From: Chryseobacterium balustinum
GTDB lineage: Bacteria > Bacteroidota > Bacteroidia > Flavobacteriales > Weeksellaceae
Assembly (NCBI RefSeq): GCF_900168205.1
Contig: NZ_FUZE01000006.1
Span: 124,001 to 188,000, forward strand
Direction of reading: 5' to 3'
Length of the DNA: 64,000 nucleotides
Position 1 is the first letter of the stretch. Each line of letters opens with the position of its first letter. A program made the translations under genes and the position numbers. A model generated the notes under the pieces. It searched no databases, was not told the origin of the DNA, and saw nothing but the letters and a program-made list of their open reading frames with translations. This document shows, one piece after another, positions 9,521 to 18,743 of this stretch.

Positions 9521-10429
9521 TTAAAGTTTCATGATAAATTTCAAGTTCAGTAATTTTTTTATGATTTCTTTTTTAGAATATTCGATCAGGTTATAAGGTC
9601 GGAGTTCTGGTCTGAAACCTCTGAAAAACTCTTCTACATTCGGTAATTCACTTCCTTCAAAATCAAATGTTTTGGTTGAGATGTTTTCTTTTATACAATT
9701 GTCTATCAAGGTTGAGGCACCCGATACCTTAACTGATTCTTTATCATTAAATGTTCCCAAAAGTGCCACTGTAAAATCATCAAAATAAGTAACGATAATA
9801 TTGATGATTTTTTTATTGAGATAAAAGGCTGAAAAATTCAGACAGTTGGCCTCAAACATATTTTTAAATATTGAAATAAACAAATCAACATCTTCTTCTT
9901 TATCGGCTCCTAAAAAATTTTCTTTAATAAAGCTTTCAGCTTGGGAAAAACTGATATTTTTAATTTCAGAATTCTTTACAACCTCTTCATCTAGTCTGAG
10001 CTTTCTTTTTCTTTTCGGAGAATATTTAGAGTAAACTGTGTCATAATCATCAGGAAGAATGAGAAAGTTTTTTTTAGAGTTTAAAGGAGTTTTAAAACGA
10101 TTAAATTCATTAAAAGTATAAATTCTGATAAGATAATTTTTCTCTAAAAAGTTTAAAAACTGTTCGTTAATCTCAACATTATCTTCTCTTGAAAAAACTC
10201 CCAATTGCTGGCAAAGCATAGGATTATGAACGATTTTAATCCCCGATTTAAATACATAAGGAATCGGCATTACAGCTTGGTAATCGTTGTAAACCAACAA
10301 TTCCCATTTTTTGTCAGAAGAAATATCTAAAAACTGTTTTGTGGCAGAGTATTTTCGCTGTGCTGAATTTTCAAGGCATTGAGTGTATTTTTCAAAATCA
10401 ATTTCATGGTATTTTAATCTTTTAATCAT
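9521..10429 (-). CDS. GNAT/FemAB-like acyltransferase-fold protein
   Basis: The 302-residue protein is without a clear signature. The order of elements suggests the double-GNAT (FemAB-like) fold: a central YSPKRKRKLRLDEE basic helix, a strand pair reading LNFSAFYLNKKIINIIVTYFD, and the end FDFEGSELPNVEEFFRGF, similar to the C-terminal strand-loop of FemAB-like proteins. A transfer reaction on an amine is possible, but donor and acceptor are unknown. Its start codon overlaps the radC stop as ATGA, so the two genes are translationally coupled, although no functional link is known. Confidence 0.6.
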   Translation of the reverse strand: MIKRLKYHEIDFEKYTQCLENSAQRKYSATKQFLDISSDKKWELLVYNDYQAVMPIPYVFKSGIKIVHNPMLCQQLGVFSREDNVEINEQFLNFLEKNYLIRIYTFNEFNRFKTPLNSKKNFLILPDDYDTVYSKYSPKRKRKLRLDEEVVKNSEIKNISFSQAESFIKENFLGADKEEDVDLFISIFKNMFEANCLNFSAFYLNKKIINIIVTYFDDFTVALLGTFNDKESVKVSGASTLIDNCIKENISTKTFDFEGSELPNVEEFFRGFRPELRPYNLIEYSKKEIIKKLLNLKFIMKL

Positions 10430-11103
10430 AATAATCCTTCGTCTGCAAAACTTGTATATGTGTTTTGGGTAATAATTAAATGATCCAAAAGCTGAATGTT
10501 CATCACATTTCCTGCTTCTTTCACTTGTTTAGTGATGCTAATGTCTTCAGCACTGGGTTTTAAATTTCCTGACGGATGATTGTGCGAAATAATAATGCCT
10601 GTCGAAAAATGCTCCAATGCTGTTTTAAAAAGTATTCTGATGTCAACAATGGATTGATTAATTCCACCTTGAGTCAGTTGAGCAATATGAATCACTTTAT
10701 TGCTTTGGTTGAGGAAAATAGCCCAAAATTCTTCGGTTCTGAGATCTGATAAATGCAACTTTAAAATATTGTAAGCGTCTTTACTGCTCGAAATCAACGG
10801 CTTTTCGGGAATTTCCTGATTCGCTCTTCTCTTCCCGATTTCCAGTGCAGTTGCGATTGAAATGGCTTTCACTTCACCAACGCCTTTGAATTTCGTTAAA
10901 TCTTTAATCGTTAATAAACTCAACTGATGCCAATTATTATCAACCGATGCCAGAATTTTTCTTGCCAGTTCTACCGCTGTTTCGTCTCTGCTTCCGCTGC
11001 CCATAATAATTGCCAAAAGTTCAGAATCAGAAAGTGAGTTTTTACCTTTTAGTAAAAACTTTTCTCTCGGTCTGTCGTCTTCTGCCAAAAATTTTATAGA
11101 CAT
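10426..11103 (-). CDS. radC: RadC family JAB/JAMM-domain protein
   Basis: The ATG at 11103 (MSIKFLAEDDRPREK) is chosen; an upstream in-frame start would run into the next gene's coding end. The N-terminal helix-hairpin-helix region holds FKGVGEVKAISIATALEIGKR. The C-terminal JAMM metal motif is HNHPSGNLKPSAED. RadC proteins were once linked to DNA repair, but their biochemical role remains unclear; many are genome-island associated. At 225 residues it is full length. The stop overlaps the start of the GNAT-like gene by 4 nt. Confidence 0.93.
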   Translation of the reverse strand: MSIKFLAEDDRPREKFLLKGKNSLSDSELLAIIMGSGSRDETAVELARKILASVDNNWHQLSLLTIKDLTKFKGVGEVKAISIATALEIGKRRANQEIPEKPLISSSKDAYNILKLHLSDLRTEEFWAIFLNQSNKVIHIAQLTQGGINQSIVDIRILFKTALEHFSTGIIISHNHPSGNLKPSAEDISITKQVKEAGNVMNIQLLDHLIITQNTYTSFADEGLL

Positions 11104-11119
11104 AATTTTGGTATTTTTT

Positions 11120-11884
11120 TTAATTAAAACCTTCCATCTTTTGAATGATCTCAAAGGTTACCGCTCCACCACCCGATTGTACAGGCATTTGTCTTTCGGC
11201 AGAAATCAACGCTTTGGTTTTGCTGTCAAAAAGATATTTACCATTGATCTCCGTATCTTTTAAAACATCAGACATTCCCGACATTCTGGAAAGAACCGAA
11301 ACTTCAATTTTACCATCTTTTATACCTCTGTACGTATAATCTGTAGTTACAGGTAAAAACTTTGTTAGCGTATTTATGGCTTTTCCCTTCCACATAAATC
11401 CTACATCTACGCTTTTATTAGGAAAAGACAGAGGAATAAGAGTGTATTGGCTTGGGTCTAGATCTTTCGAAATTTCAGTTTTAAACTTATGCTTTTCAAG
11501 AATCTTTCCGTACTTATCTATTTTAAATGTAAACGGATTATTGATGACGGGTTTTATCTCAGCACCTAATCCAAAATCTGAATTTGATTGATCCCTTGAA
11601 TCATAATAAATCGTTTCACCAAACATATTTTGACTAAAGGTCATTCTAAGAACTTCTCCAGTGATGTAATAATTTTTGTCCTGATCTATAGAATCTACTT
11701 TATATTTTACCTCTGTAGCATCATTCATTTCACCATTTTTGTTACCATCAGTAGAGGTAGTATAAATAAGAGTCTGTTCATAGCCTTTTTTAAGATCTAA
11801 AGACAGATCTTCCTTTTGAGTCTCTTTTTTTTGGCAAGAAACAAAAACAGTTAAAATAAATAAAGTAGTAGATATTTGTTTCAT
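11120..11884 (-). CDS. Lipoprotein of unknown function (DUF6263-like)
   Basis: A short lipoprotein signal ends in the lipobox VFVSC, followed by a KKETQKED linker. The rest (about 235 residues) is beta-rich, with repeating Lys/Asp-containing strands and the segments YYITGEVLRMTFSQN, DVGFMWKGKA and GGGAVTFEIIQKM. It looks like a Bacteroidetes-specific periplasm- or surface-facing family. I think DUF6263, but this is from memory. No active site is visible. It begins a minus-strand run with radC, 16 nt away. The next gene upstream is an L,D-transpeptidase-like protein, so an envelope role is likely. Confidence 0.7.
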   Translation of the reverse strand: MKQISTTLFILTVFVSCQKKETQKEDLSLDLKKGYEQTLIYTTSTDGNKNGEMNDATEVKYKVDSIDQDKNYYITGEVLRMTFSQNMFGETIYYDSRDQSNSDFGLGAEIKPVINNPFTFKIDKYGKILEKHKFKTEISKDLDPSQYTLIPLSFPNKSVDVGFMWKGKAINTLTKFLPVTTDYTYRGIKDGKIEVSVLSRMSGMSDVLKDTEINGKYLFDSKTKALISAERQMPVQSGGGAVTFEIIQKMEGFN

Positions 11885-11897
11885 CAGTTATAGTTTT

Positions 11898-12470
11898 TTA
11901 ATAAAAAGCATACAAAATAATGCTCTTTTTCGATTGGTCTAAATGTTTTGCGGTTTCTTTAAAAGCTTTTGTTGAAAGCATCGGACAACCCAAACTTAAA
12001 CAGGCTAAATTTTGAGATTCCTGATCCGGAACACATCCAAAAGAGTGTAACACAATTGCACGCTGCATTGCGTTGCTGTTGGTAGGATCTAAACCTTTTA
12101 AACGATATGCTTTTCCGAATTGACCGGAATAACTTTCTCTAATTTCATATTTTCCCAAAGAAGATTGGTAAGAACCTTCAACATTAGAAAATGTAAGTCG
12201 ATTAGAATTCTTGATTACCGATCCTGAACCGTGAGAAACAATTGCTTTCTGTACTATTTTATCATTTTTCAAGTCGTAAACAAAATACCGAAACTTACCT
12301 GAATGAATTTTAAAATTAACAAAAACAGCCAGATTTTGGTTATAATTTTTATCTTTAATATAATTTTTAAGCTCTGAAATTCTCTCTTTTGGTAAAATAT
12401 CTATACTTTCCTGAGCTCGTGATTGATTACAAGAAATTAAAAATAAGAATGCAAATAGTAAAGATTTCAT
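11898..12470 (-). CDS. Murein L,D-transpeptidase catalytic-domain family protein
   Basis: An N-terminal export signal (MKSLLFAFLFLISCNQ) has a possible lipobox, FLISC. The 190-residue product carries the YkuD_2-type domain: YFVYDLKNDKIVQKAIVSHG, a conserved IVLHSFGCVP, and the catalytic motif LACLSLGCPMLS, whose Cys in SxGCP would be the nucleophile and whose preceding His would assist. Such enzymes cross-link peptidoglycan stems or attach proteins to them in the periplasm. It lies between a lipoprotein gene and the ABC ATPase gene on the same strand. Confidence 0.88.
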   Translation of the reverse strand: MKSLLFAFLFLISCNQSRAQESIDILPKERISELKNYIKDKNYNQNLAVFVNFKIHSGKFRYFVYDLKNDKIVQKAIVSHGSGSVIKNSNRLTFSNVEGSYQSSLGKYEIRESYSGQFGKAYRLKGLDPTNSNAMQRAIVLHSFGCVPDQESQNLACLSLGCPMLSTKAFKETAKHLDQSKKSIILYAFY

Positions 12471-12481
12471 ATTTTTAAAAA

Positions 12482-13150
12482 TTACTCAACGATCAATCCG
12501 TCCTTCATCACCAGTTTGCGATCGGTAATTTCTGCTAATTGCGGATTATGCGTTACAATTACAAAAGTTTGGTTATATTTATCTCTCAAATCAAAAAATA
12601 ACCTGTGAAGATCATCGGCGTTTTTCGAGTCTAAATTTCCTGTTGGTTCATCTGCATAAATGATCTTTGGTGAATTGATCAAAGCTCTTGCAACGGCAAC
12701 TCTCTGTGCTTCACCACCCGATAATTGATTGGGTTTATGATGAATTCTCTCTACTATTTTTAGATCTTCAAATAATTGATAAGCCTTATCTAAAGCTTCT
12801 TTTTCGCTGGTTCCTGCAATTTTGGTAGGCAGCAAAACATTTTCTAAAGCAGTAAACTCAGGAAGTAACTGATGAAACTGAAAAACAAAACCAATATTCT
12901 GATTTCTGAATTTTGAAATCTGCTTATCACTCATATAAATGAAAGATTGGTCATTCAGCAAAATCTCAGTGTCATAATTTTTAGGAGTGGAAGGAGTATC
13001 TAGAGTTCCTAAAATCTGTAGCAATGTAGATTTTCCGGCTCCTGATTCTCCAACAATAGAGACCACTTCCCCAGTTTTGATGTGAATATCAACTCCTTTC
13101 AATACTTCCAGACTTCCATAAGATTTATGGATATTACTCGCTTTAATCAT
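12482..13150 (-). CDS. ABC transporter ATP-binding protein, LolD/MacB type
   Basis: All ABC ATPase motifs are present: Walker [10 protein letters not shown], the Q-loop in [21 protein letters not shown], the signature [15 protein letters not shown], Walker [14 protein letters not shown] and the switch His in FVIVTHNP. At 222 residues with the FTALENV-type segment it belongs to the LolD/MacB/FtsE branch, which works with permeases of the type VII ABC fold. No permease gene is adjacent, so the partner must lie elsewhere. In Bacteroidetes this gene is usually annotated as a LolD-like lipoprotein releaser; that assignment is inferred. Confidence 0.92.
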   Translation of the reverse strand: MIKASNIHKSYGSLEVLKGVDIHIKTGEVVSIVGESGAGKSTLLQILGTLDTPSTPKNYDTEILLNDQSFIYMSDKQISKFRNQNIGFVFQFHQLLPEFTALENVLLPTKIAGTSEKEALDKAYQLFEDLKIVERIHHKPNQLSGGEAQRVAVARALINSPKIIYADEPTGNLDSKNADDLHRLFFDLRDKYNQTFVIVTHNPQLAEITDRKLVMKDGLIVE

Positions 13151-13217
13151 GCTTCAAAAATAGTGAAATTTTTGCTTCTGGCTTTTAGCAATTAGCTTTT
13201 GGTATTAATTTCTTTTA

Positions 13218-14375
13218 TTATTTTTCTTTTTTAATTACAATTCTAAAAGTAGTTCCTTTTCCTACTTCTGTTTGAGAAATCTTTATATCTCCGTTATGGT
13301 ATTCCTGCACGACTCTTTTTGCCAGGCTTAAACCCAGTCCCCAACCACGTTTTTTTGTAGAATATCCTGGTTTAAAGGCGTTTTGAGCTTGATATTTTGT
13401 CATCCCGCTTCCGTTATCTTTTACTTCAACCAAAATATTTTTGTTGCGTTCGAAAACCGACATTTGTAAAGTGCCTTCCCCTTTCATCGCATCAACTGCA
13501 TTTTTCACCAGATTTTCAATCACCCAACTCATCAGAATTTTGTTGTGTGGAACCAAAATATTATAGGTAGGAAGCAAAAGTGTAAAATCTATTTTCCTTG
13601 AAATCCTTGTTTTCAGATAATCGTAATTCTCTTTGATGGTTTCATTGAAATTCATATCATTCAGTTCGGGAACTGAACCTATTTTAGAAAATCTTTCGGA
13701 AATCGTTCTCAGTCTTTCAATATCTTTTTCTATTTCGACAACACCGTCTGAATCTGGGTTTTCAAGCTTCATAATTTCCATCCAGCCCATCATTGATGAT
13801 AGCGGAGTTCCAATTTGATGAGCAGTTTCTTTTGCTAAACCTGCCCAAAGATAACCTTCGTCGGTTTTTTTTACTGTTCTTAAAAACCAGAATGAAAATA
13901 AGAAATAACACAGCACAAAAAAACCAAGAAGAAAAGGGAAATATTGTAGATTATTCAACATTTTTGAGTTGTCATAATACACAAACTGGTCATTTCCACC
14001 CTGAACTTTTATTTCTATGGCAGGATATTTTTTCTCCATTTTCTTTGCTTCAGCAATGATAGCTTGAGAATCGTCGCCAATTTCTTTTGGCAAATGTTTA
14101 TACTCTATAAGCTGATCATTTTTATCTAAAATAATCACAGGAATTGTTGTGTTTGAGCTATAAATAGCAAGAAGTAGCTCCTGTACTTCAAGACTGGGGG
14201 TGACATCCTGTTGAAACTTTATAGCTTTTACCAAAATATCAACTCTTTTTACTTCATCTTTCTTTAAGTAATTTACGACCATCGTTGAAGCAATTACAAT
14301 TGCTACAACAACCAATGTCATCAGAGAAAAAATAAACCAGTTATTGAATCTGGCGAAAATGGATCTTTTTTTCAA
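13218..14375 (-). CDS. Membrane sensor histidine kinase (orphan)
   Basis: Start is a TTG at 14375, since an in-frame stop lies two codons upstream and the first ATG would remove the basic N-terminus before the first membrane helix. Layout: helix 1 about residues 15-35, a periplasmic sensor region of about 110 residues, helix 2 (FPFLLGFFVLCYFLFSFWFL), then the kinase core. The H-box is AKETAHQIGTPLSSMMGW, the N-box NLVKNAVDAM, G1 VKDNGSGMT and G2 GWGLGLSLAKRVV. No HAMP or PAS domain is evident and no response regulator is next to it. It lies 7 nt after dacB, so it may be read with that cell-wall gene. Confidence 0.9.
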   Translation of the reverse strand: MKKRSIFARFNNWFIFSLMTLVVVAIVIASTMVVNYLKKDEVKRVDILVKAIKFQQDVTPSLEVQELLLAIYSSNTTIPVIILDKNDQLIEYKHLPKEIGDDSQAIIAEAKKMEKKYPAIEIKVQGGNDQFVYYDNSKMLNNLQYFPFLLGFFVLCYFLFSFWFLRTVKKTDEGYLWAGLAKETAHQIGTPLSSMMGWMEIMKLENPDSDGVVEIEKDIERLRTISERFSKIGSVPELNDMNFNETIKENYDYLKTRISRKIDFTLLLPTYNILVPHNKILMSWVIENLVKNAVDAMKGEGTLQMSVFERNKNILVEVKDNGSGMTKYQAQNAFKPGYSTKKRGWGLGLSLAKRVVQEYHNGDIKISQTEVGKGTTFRIVIKKEK

Positions 14376-14382
14376 TTCTATT

Positions 14383-15756
14383 TTATTTTAAAATATTCAA
14401 AATCTTCTGTAGTTCTGTACTTCCACTCCCCTGATAATTGTTGATGATAATCGAATATACATATTTTTTTCCGTCTTTGGATATCTGGTAACCTGCATAC
14501 GATTTGGTGTCTCGCATGGTTCCGCTTTTCATTTTCATACCGTTATCCTGAGTCGGAAATCCGTCATAATATGATTCAAACCAAGATTGTTTTTTAGCAT
14601 AAATTAAAGCCTGCACCTGTGCTTTTGCAGAAACGTAATTTTGTGGTGAAAGTCCGCTTCCATCAGCAAAATTTATCATGTTTGGATTAATTCCTTTTGA
14701 TTTCCAAAATTCATTTAGATAAGAAATTCCGCTTTTAAAACTCGGATTTCCTTTCTTTTCTTTTCCTAAAGTTTTAATTAAATTTTCTCCGTATAAATTC
14801 ACAGATTTTCGTAAAAACCAATAAACTATTTTATCTAAAGTCGGCGATTCGTACGTAAGAATAAGCTTGTTTTTTGGAGTTTCTAAAGATTTTTTACCAT
14901 TAATTTCCAGTTGCGAATTGGTTACAACTTTCCCGGAAATATCAATTCCTGATTCTTTCAGCCATTTCTGAACTTCTACACCCAATTGCAAAGGTGGATT
15001 TGGTGTGGAACCTGAAACAGTTGTTGTTTTTCCTGCCGGTAAACTTCCGTTAATTAAAGCAACATCAGAATGTGGCGCTGTGAAAATCAAACTTTGATCT
15101 GAATTTCCTGTAGCTTTAAGATCATTCAGCCATTTTATACCTTCCAAAGGATAGGAAAAACTTTTGATGTCACTTCCGTTCATATTCATGTCAAACTGAT
15201 TTTCGCGCCAATTAACACCCCAAACTCCGGCTCCGTAATAATTTCCCAAATCATCCCACGGCCAACCTCCAGGAATAGTCTGATGGTCGAAATAAGAATC
15301 ATCGATAATCAAATCACCAGAAATTTTTGTAATTCCTGATTTTTTTACTGCTTCAATTAATTTCTGTTTAAAGTTTTCGGGTTTGTAACCTTCATAACGC
15401 CAACTTCCTAATGTAGGATCACCATTAGACGTGATAAACAAATTTCCGTTTAGATTTCCACCAGAAATATTTCCTGAATATGACGAAGTGGTTTTGTATG
15501 TGTAATTTTTGCCTAAAGTCTCCAAAGCTGCTGCTGCAGTGAAAATCTTTTGCGTTGAAGCTGTCGAAAGTCCTTTATTTCCCTGAAATTCATACACTAG
15601 ATTTCCGCTTTCATCGGCAACATAAAAAGATAGATTAGATGAAATGGCTAAAGAAGAATTCATTAGATTTTTTGTGGCATCATCTAATTTTTGAGCAATA
15701 TTTTGAGCAAAAATAAGTTGGGATGTAAGTGTTAAAACGGCAAAAGTTGTTTTCAT
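14383..15756 (-). CDS. dacB: D-alanyl-D-alanine carboxypeptidase/endopeptidase (PBP4, DacB)
   Basis: A cleavable signal peptide is followed by a class C low-molecular-mass penicillin-binding protein of the S13 family. The active-site motifs are STQK (SxxK, within GLSTASTQKIFTAAAALE), SVN (SxN, in RKSVNLYGENLIKTLG) and KSG (KTG variant, in KSGTMRDTKSYAGY). A large inserted domain lies between the first two motifs, as is normal for PBP4. The enzyme trims the terminal D-Ala of stem peptides and cleaves cross-links in the periplasm. Length (457) fits the family. The downstream histidine kinase gene is almost contiguous. Confidence 0.95.
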   Translation of the reverse strand: MKTTFAVLTLTSQLIFAQNIAQKLDDATKNLMNSSLAISSNLSFYVADESGNLVYEFQGNKGLSTASTQKIFTAAAALETLGKNYTYKTTSSYSGNISGGNLNGNLFITSNGDPTLGSWRYEGYKPENFKQKLIEAVKKSGITKISGDLIIDDSYFDHQTIPGGWPWDDLGNYYGAGVWGVNWRENQFDMNMNGSDIKSFSYPLEGIKWLNDLKATGNSDQSLIFTAPHSDVALINGSLPAGKTTTVSGSTPNPPLQLGVEVQKWLKESGIDISGKVVTNSQLEINGKKSLETPKNKLILTYESPTLDKIVYWFLRKSVNLYGENLIKTLGKEKKGNPSFKSGISYLNEFWKSKGINPNMINFADGSGLSPQNYVSAKAQVQALIYAKKQSWFESYYDGFPTQDNGMKMKSGTMRDTKSYAGYQISKDGKKYVYSIIINNYQGSGSTELQKILNILK

Positions 15757-15839
15757 TTAGTATTTATTAAAAAACTTTATGGAATGCTCAGTATGACAAC
15801 GCTAATAATTGAGTAGTATTCAAATATAAAAAATAAGAA

Positions 15840-16532
15840 TTAGAGTTCGGTTCCGGCTTCAATTTCGTAAGGCTCTTTTCCTTTTTCAAAAATTCTTGTC
15901 AATTCACTGCCTTCAACGGTAATTTTATCACCGATTCGTCTTATCCAGTTTCCTTCACGCAATCCTACAACTTTAGTGTCGTTTTGCGTTAAAAATTCTT
16001 TAATTCTTGTTTCTCTTGTTTCTCCGTTATGTTTCAAATCAGGATTAGGATCTAAATAATGTGGATTAAGATTGAAAGGCACCAATCCCATGCATTCAAA
16101 ACTTGGAGGATAAACAATCGGCATATCATTCGTGGTTTTCATGTTTTGTCCGCCAATATTACTTCCTGCGCTGCAACCTAAATACGCTTTTCCGTTTTCT
16201 ATGTTTTGTTTTAAAACAGACATCAGATTTTCTTCATGCAAAGTTTTAACCAATAAAAAAGTGTTTCCACCCCCCGTAAAATATCCTTTTGCGGAATGTA
16301 ATGCTTCGGTTTTATCTTCGAATTCATGTAGGCCTTTGACACTAATATTGATATTTTCAAAAAAGGATTTTGCCTTTGAAGTGTAGTCATCGTGTGAAAT
16401 TCCGCCTGGTCTTGCGAACGGAATGAAGATGATTTCATCAATTCCTTTATATAGATCAATAAGTTCTTCTTTTAAATATTCAAGATATTCTCCGCCAAAA
16501 ATTGTAGAAGTTGAGGCTAATAATACATTCAT
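15840..16532 (-). CDS. pepE: Dipeptidase E (aspartyl dipeptidase, peptidase S51)
   Basis: Start is the ATG at 16532 (MNVLLASTSTIFGGEYLEY); a longer frame to 16577 runs through the promoter at 16563-16570. The 230-residue product is a class I glutamine-amidotransferase-like peptidase. The nucleophile elbow is GCSAGSNIGG with its catalytic Ser, preceded by YFTGGGNTFLL. FNLNPHYLDPNP provides the active-site His. It hydrolyses dipeptides with N-terminal Asp in the cytoplasm. It is expressed from its own promoter and is not obviously part of the dacB operon (about 84 nt separation). Confidence 0.93.
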   Translation of the reverse strand: MNVLLASTSTIFGGEYLEYLKEELIDLYKGIDEIIFIPFARPGGISHDDYTSKAKSFFENINISVKGLHEFEDKTEALHSAKGYFTGGGNTFLLVKTLHEENLMSVLKQNIENGKAYLGCSAGSNIGGQNMKTTNDMPIVYPPSFECMGLVPFNLNPHYLDPNPDLKHNGETRETRIKEFLTQNDTKVVGLREGNWIRRIGDKITVEGSELTRIFEKGKEPYEIEAGTEL

Positions 16533-16562
16533 TGTATGAAATATAATGGGTTTGTAATGAAA

Positions 16563-16570
16563 CAAAGATA
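16563..16570 (-). promoter_or_regulatory. Bacteroidetes-type promoter of pepE (-7 box TATCTTTG)
   Basis: On the minus strand TATCTTTG matches TAnnTTTG exactly, with a TTTTTTG about 20 nt upstream as the -33 element. It lies 31 nt before the ATG and supports the short start for pepE. Confidence 0.65.
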
Positions 16571-16720
16571 AACTCAAACAACGTAAGAATCAAAAAATAC
16601 GCTAAAAAAAGTCTGATAACTGTTAATACCATCAAAAAAAACTTAAGAGTTCTAAAACTTTCTGTTTTGTGGAATTATTCTTGAACTTCAAGATTTACAA
16701 TTTTAAATATGTAAAATAAT

Positions 16721-17278
16721 ATGAAAACGATTAAAATTAATACGAAACAACTATTTTTAGCTTTAATGATGGTAGGAAGTACGGGAGCTCTTGTTGCTCA
16801 GACTTCACCTAAAACTGATAGTGTAAAAGTTACTGTTTCTACAGCACAGGTACAAACGAATCCTTTAATTGAAGGTTTAAAAAAACAGGTTGAAGCCAAT
16901 CCTAAAGATGCAGAATCTTTAGCAAAATTGGCAACTGCATATCAGGATGTAACAGACTGGCAAAATGCAATCGTTACATGGAAAAAGATTTCTGCGTTAT
17001 TACCAGATTGGTCTCCATCCTATTATAGCCAAGCCTTTTCTTATCAATCAGCTAAAGATGATTTGAATGCCAAACTTTCTTACGAAAAATATATTGCTAC
17101 CGTAAAACCGGAAGAGATTGAAACAAGTAAAAAAAATCTGGCATACGCCTATTATTTCATCGCTTATAGCGAACAAAAAGGTAATACCGATAAAGCAAAA
17201 GAGTATATTGCAAAATCAATTCAGTATGACCCGAGCAATCAAGATGCTGTAAAATTGAGCCAAGCTCTTAATTCATAA
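16721..17278 (+). CDS. Exported tetratricopeptide-repeat protein
   Basis: A 26-residue signal peptide ends near GALVAQ. The mature part (about 155 residues) has three to four TPR-like helical pairs: NPKDAESLAKLATAYQDVTD, LPDWSPSYYSQAFSYQSAKD, and later KKNLAYAYYFIAYSEQKGN and KSIQYDPSNQDAVKL. It probably acts as a periplasmic protein-protein interaction scaffold. No enzyme motif is present. It is a single-gene unit followed by its own terminator. Confidence 0.85.
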   Translation: MKTIKINTKQLFLALMMVGSTGALVAQTSPKTDSVKVTVSTAQVQTNPLIEGLKKQVEANPKDAESLAKLATAYQDVTDWQNAIVTWKKISALLPDWSPSYYSQAFSYQSAKDDLNAKLSYEKYIATVKPEEIETSKKNLAYAYYFIAYSEQKGNTDKAKEYIAKSIQYDPSNQDAVKLSQALNS

Positions 17279-17282
17279 TAAC

Positions 17283-17316
17283 AAAAACCGAGGATTTATT
17301 TTCTTCGGTTTTTTAT
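17283..17316. terminator. Bidirectional terminator
   Basis: AAAACCGA pairs with TCGGTTTT around about 12 nt, followed by a T-run on the plus strand and by an A-run/T-run arrangement on the other. It lies between the convergent TPR and DUF1905 genes and overlaps the last codon of the latter. Confidence 0.75.
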
Positions 17317-17798
17317 TTTATTCTTTTTCCAAAAAACTCTGTTTCACCAGTTAAATGCAGAATAATTTTCTCAATATTTCTTTGGATGCTTGCTTCAGTC
17401 TTTAAATTATTAATGTAACGAATCAACTCTAATCTTCTTGAAGGAATAAGGCTTTCAAAGTTTTGTAAAGCAACAGAATTTTCTTTTATTGCTTTTTCTA
17501 AATTGGGATGCATTGAAATTATTCGCTCTACATTATCAAATTCTACAAAAACTTCAATCATTTCACCAATTCGCTTTGGAGAGTCTTTTAACATGGTTAA
17601 ATTAATATACAGCCGCCACTCTCCCAGATATTTCATTAAATTTTGTCTAAATTCTTTACCATTTACAGTTCCTTTGACGGGAATCGGACTTTTATTCTTT
17701 CCTGAGGTTTCAAATATTTCATTTAAAATTTCATCAGGAAGAAAAACGAAAGGATTGATTCCTATAATTTCGAGTTTTGCAGTGAATTGGTTTTTCAT
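17313..17798 (-). CDS. DUF1905 / YdeI-OmpD-associated family protein
   Basis: Start is the ATG at 17798 (MKNQFTAKLEIIG); a longer frame to 17858 includes repeat DNA (17845-17897) and is rejected. The first half is a small beta-barrel DUF1905 domain with FVFLPDEILNEIF and PVKGTVNGKEFRQNLM. The second half is the helical YdeI/OmpD-associated part with SRRLELIRYINNLKT and a terminal EFFGKRIK. The family has been named for bacteriocin protection in Bacteroidetes-type annotations, but no firm biochemical function is known. Cytoplasmic by sequence, 161 residues. Confidence 0.8.
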   Translation of the reverse strand: MKNQFTAKLEIIGINPFVFLPDEILNEIFETSGKNKSPIPVKGTVNGKEFRQNLMKYLGEWRLYINLTMLKDSPKRIGEMIEVFVEFDNVERIISMHPNLEKAIKENSVALQNFESLIPSRRLELIRYINNLKTEASIQRNIEKIILHLTGETEFFGKRIK

Positions 17799-17844
17799 TG
17801 AAGTTAAAATTAATAATTTTCTGATATTTAAATGGCTAATCTGG

Positions 17845-17897
17845 AACCACCCCGTCAAAAATTCTTTCGAATTTTCGCCACCCCTCCAAAGGAGGGG
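17845..17897. repeat. Dispersed intergenic repeat with a GC-rich palindrome
   Basis: Bases 17845-17875 match 42334-42364 over 31 nt with one difference. They are followed here by CCCCTCCAAAGGAGGGG (17881-17897), a perfect 7-bp stem with loop AAA. The 42334 copy lacks the palindrome. Such units are common between genes in flavobacteria (general knowledge). Confidence 0.8.
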
Positions 17898-17957
17898 AAT
17901 TTTAGAATCTAAATCTTGTAAGTCGACAAATTAATTTCGCACTCAAAATGGAATGTT

Positions 17958-17965
17958 TATCTTTG
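17958..17965 (+). promoter_or_regulatory. Bacteroidetes-type promoter of fsa (-7 box TATCTTTG)
   Basis: An exact TAnnTTTG match lies 20 nt before the ATG at 17986, directly after the repeat at 17845-17897. Confidence 0.6.
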
Positions 17966-17985
17966 CGGAAAATAAATCTATTTAA

Positions 17986-18639
17986 ATGAAATTTTTTATT
18001 GACACTGCTAATTTAGAGCAAATTAAAGAAGCTAAAGACCTTGGGATTTTGGATGGTGTAACGACCAACCCGTCATTAATGGCTAAAGAAGGAATTAAAG
18101 GTGATGAAGCAATCAAGAATCATTATAAAGCGATCTGTGAGATCGTAGATGGAGATATTTCTGCTGAAGTACTTTCTACAACTTATGAAGAAATGATTAA
18201 AGAAGGTGACGAATTGGCTGCAATTCACCCAAATATTGTGGTGAAGATCCCAATGATCAAAGACGGTATCAAAGCTTTGAAATATTTTTCAGACAAAGGA
18301 ATCAAAACTAATTGTACTTTGATTTTCTCTCCAGGTCAAGCTCTTTTAGCGGCTAAAGCGGGTGCAACTTACGTTTCTCCGTTCTTAGGAAGATTAGATG
18401 ATATCACAACGGATGGTTTGAATTTAATCCAGGAAATCAGATTGATTTTTGATAACTATATGTATGACACTGAAATTTTAGCGGCTTCTATCCGTCATTC
18501 AATGCATATTATTGACTGTGCAAAAATTGGTGCAGACGTTATCACTTCACCACTTCCTCCAATCTTGAGCTTATTGAAACACCCTTTAACAGATAGCGGT
18601 TTGGCTCAGTTTGTTGCAGATTCTCAAAAATTGGCGTAA
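17986..18639 (+). CDS. fsa: Fructose-6-phosphate aldolase / small transaldolase
   Basis: The protein has 217 residues and starts with the characteristic [16 protein letters not shown] and [13 protein letters not shown]. The Schiff-base lysine is in [41 protein letters not shown] is the typical following strand-loop, ending near [16 protein letters not shown]. The TalC/FSA group splits into true transaldolases and F6P aldolases; sequence inspection alone does not separate them well. A Phe in the transaldolase-like position of the SPFLGR loop is found in both. It acts in the cytoplasm on sugar phosphates (pentose phosphate pathway or a fructose-6-phosphate side reaction). It has its own promoter and terminator. 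Confidence 0.93.
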   Translation: MKFFIDTANLEQIKEAKDLGILDGVTTNPSLMAKEGIKGDEAIKNHYKAICEIVDGDISAEVLSTTYEEMIKEGDELAAIHPNIVVKIPMIKDGIKALKYFSDKGIKTNCTLIFSPGQALLAAKAGATYVSPFLGRLDDITTDGLNLIQEIRLIFDNYMYDTEILAASIRHSMHIIDCAKIGADVITSPLPPILSLLKHPLTDSGLAQFVADSQKLA

Positions 18640-18690
18640 GAATTTGAAGTTTGATATTCGTTCATTGAATAAAATATTTCAAATTCACAT

Positions 18691-18725
18691 AAAAAAATCC
18701 CGGAACATTTTGTTTCGGGATTTTA
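18691..18725 (+). terminator. Rho-independent terminator of fsa
   Basis: ATCCCGGAAC and GTTTCGGGAT form a 10-bp stem around ATTTT, with A-run before and T-run after. A very similar hairpin follows fabI at 31231. Confidence 0.85.
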
Positions 18726-18743
18726 TTTTATATCAAATTGACT

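Noticed and set aside
17799..17858. An upstream start adding 20 residues to the DUF1905 protein
   Set aside because: The extension is translated repeat DNA that is also found at 42334-42364.
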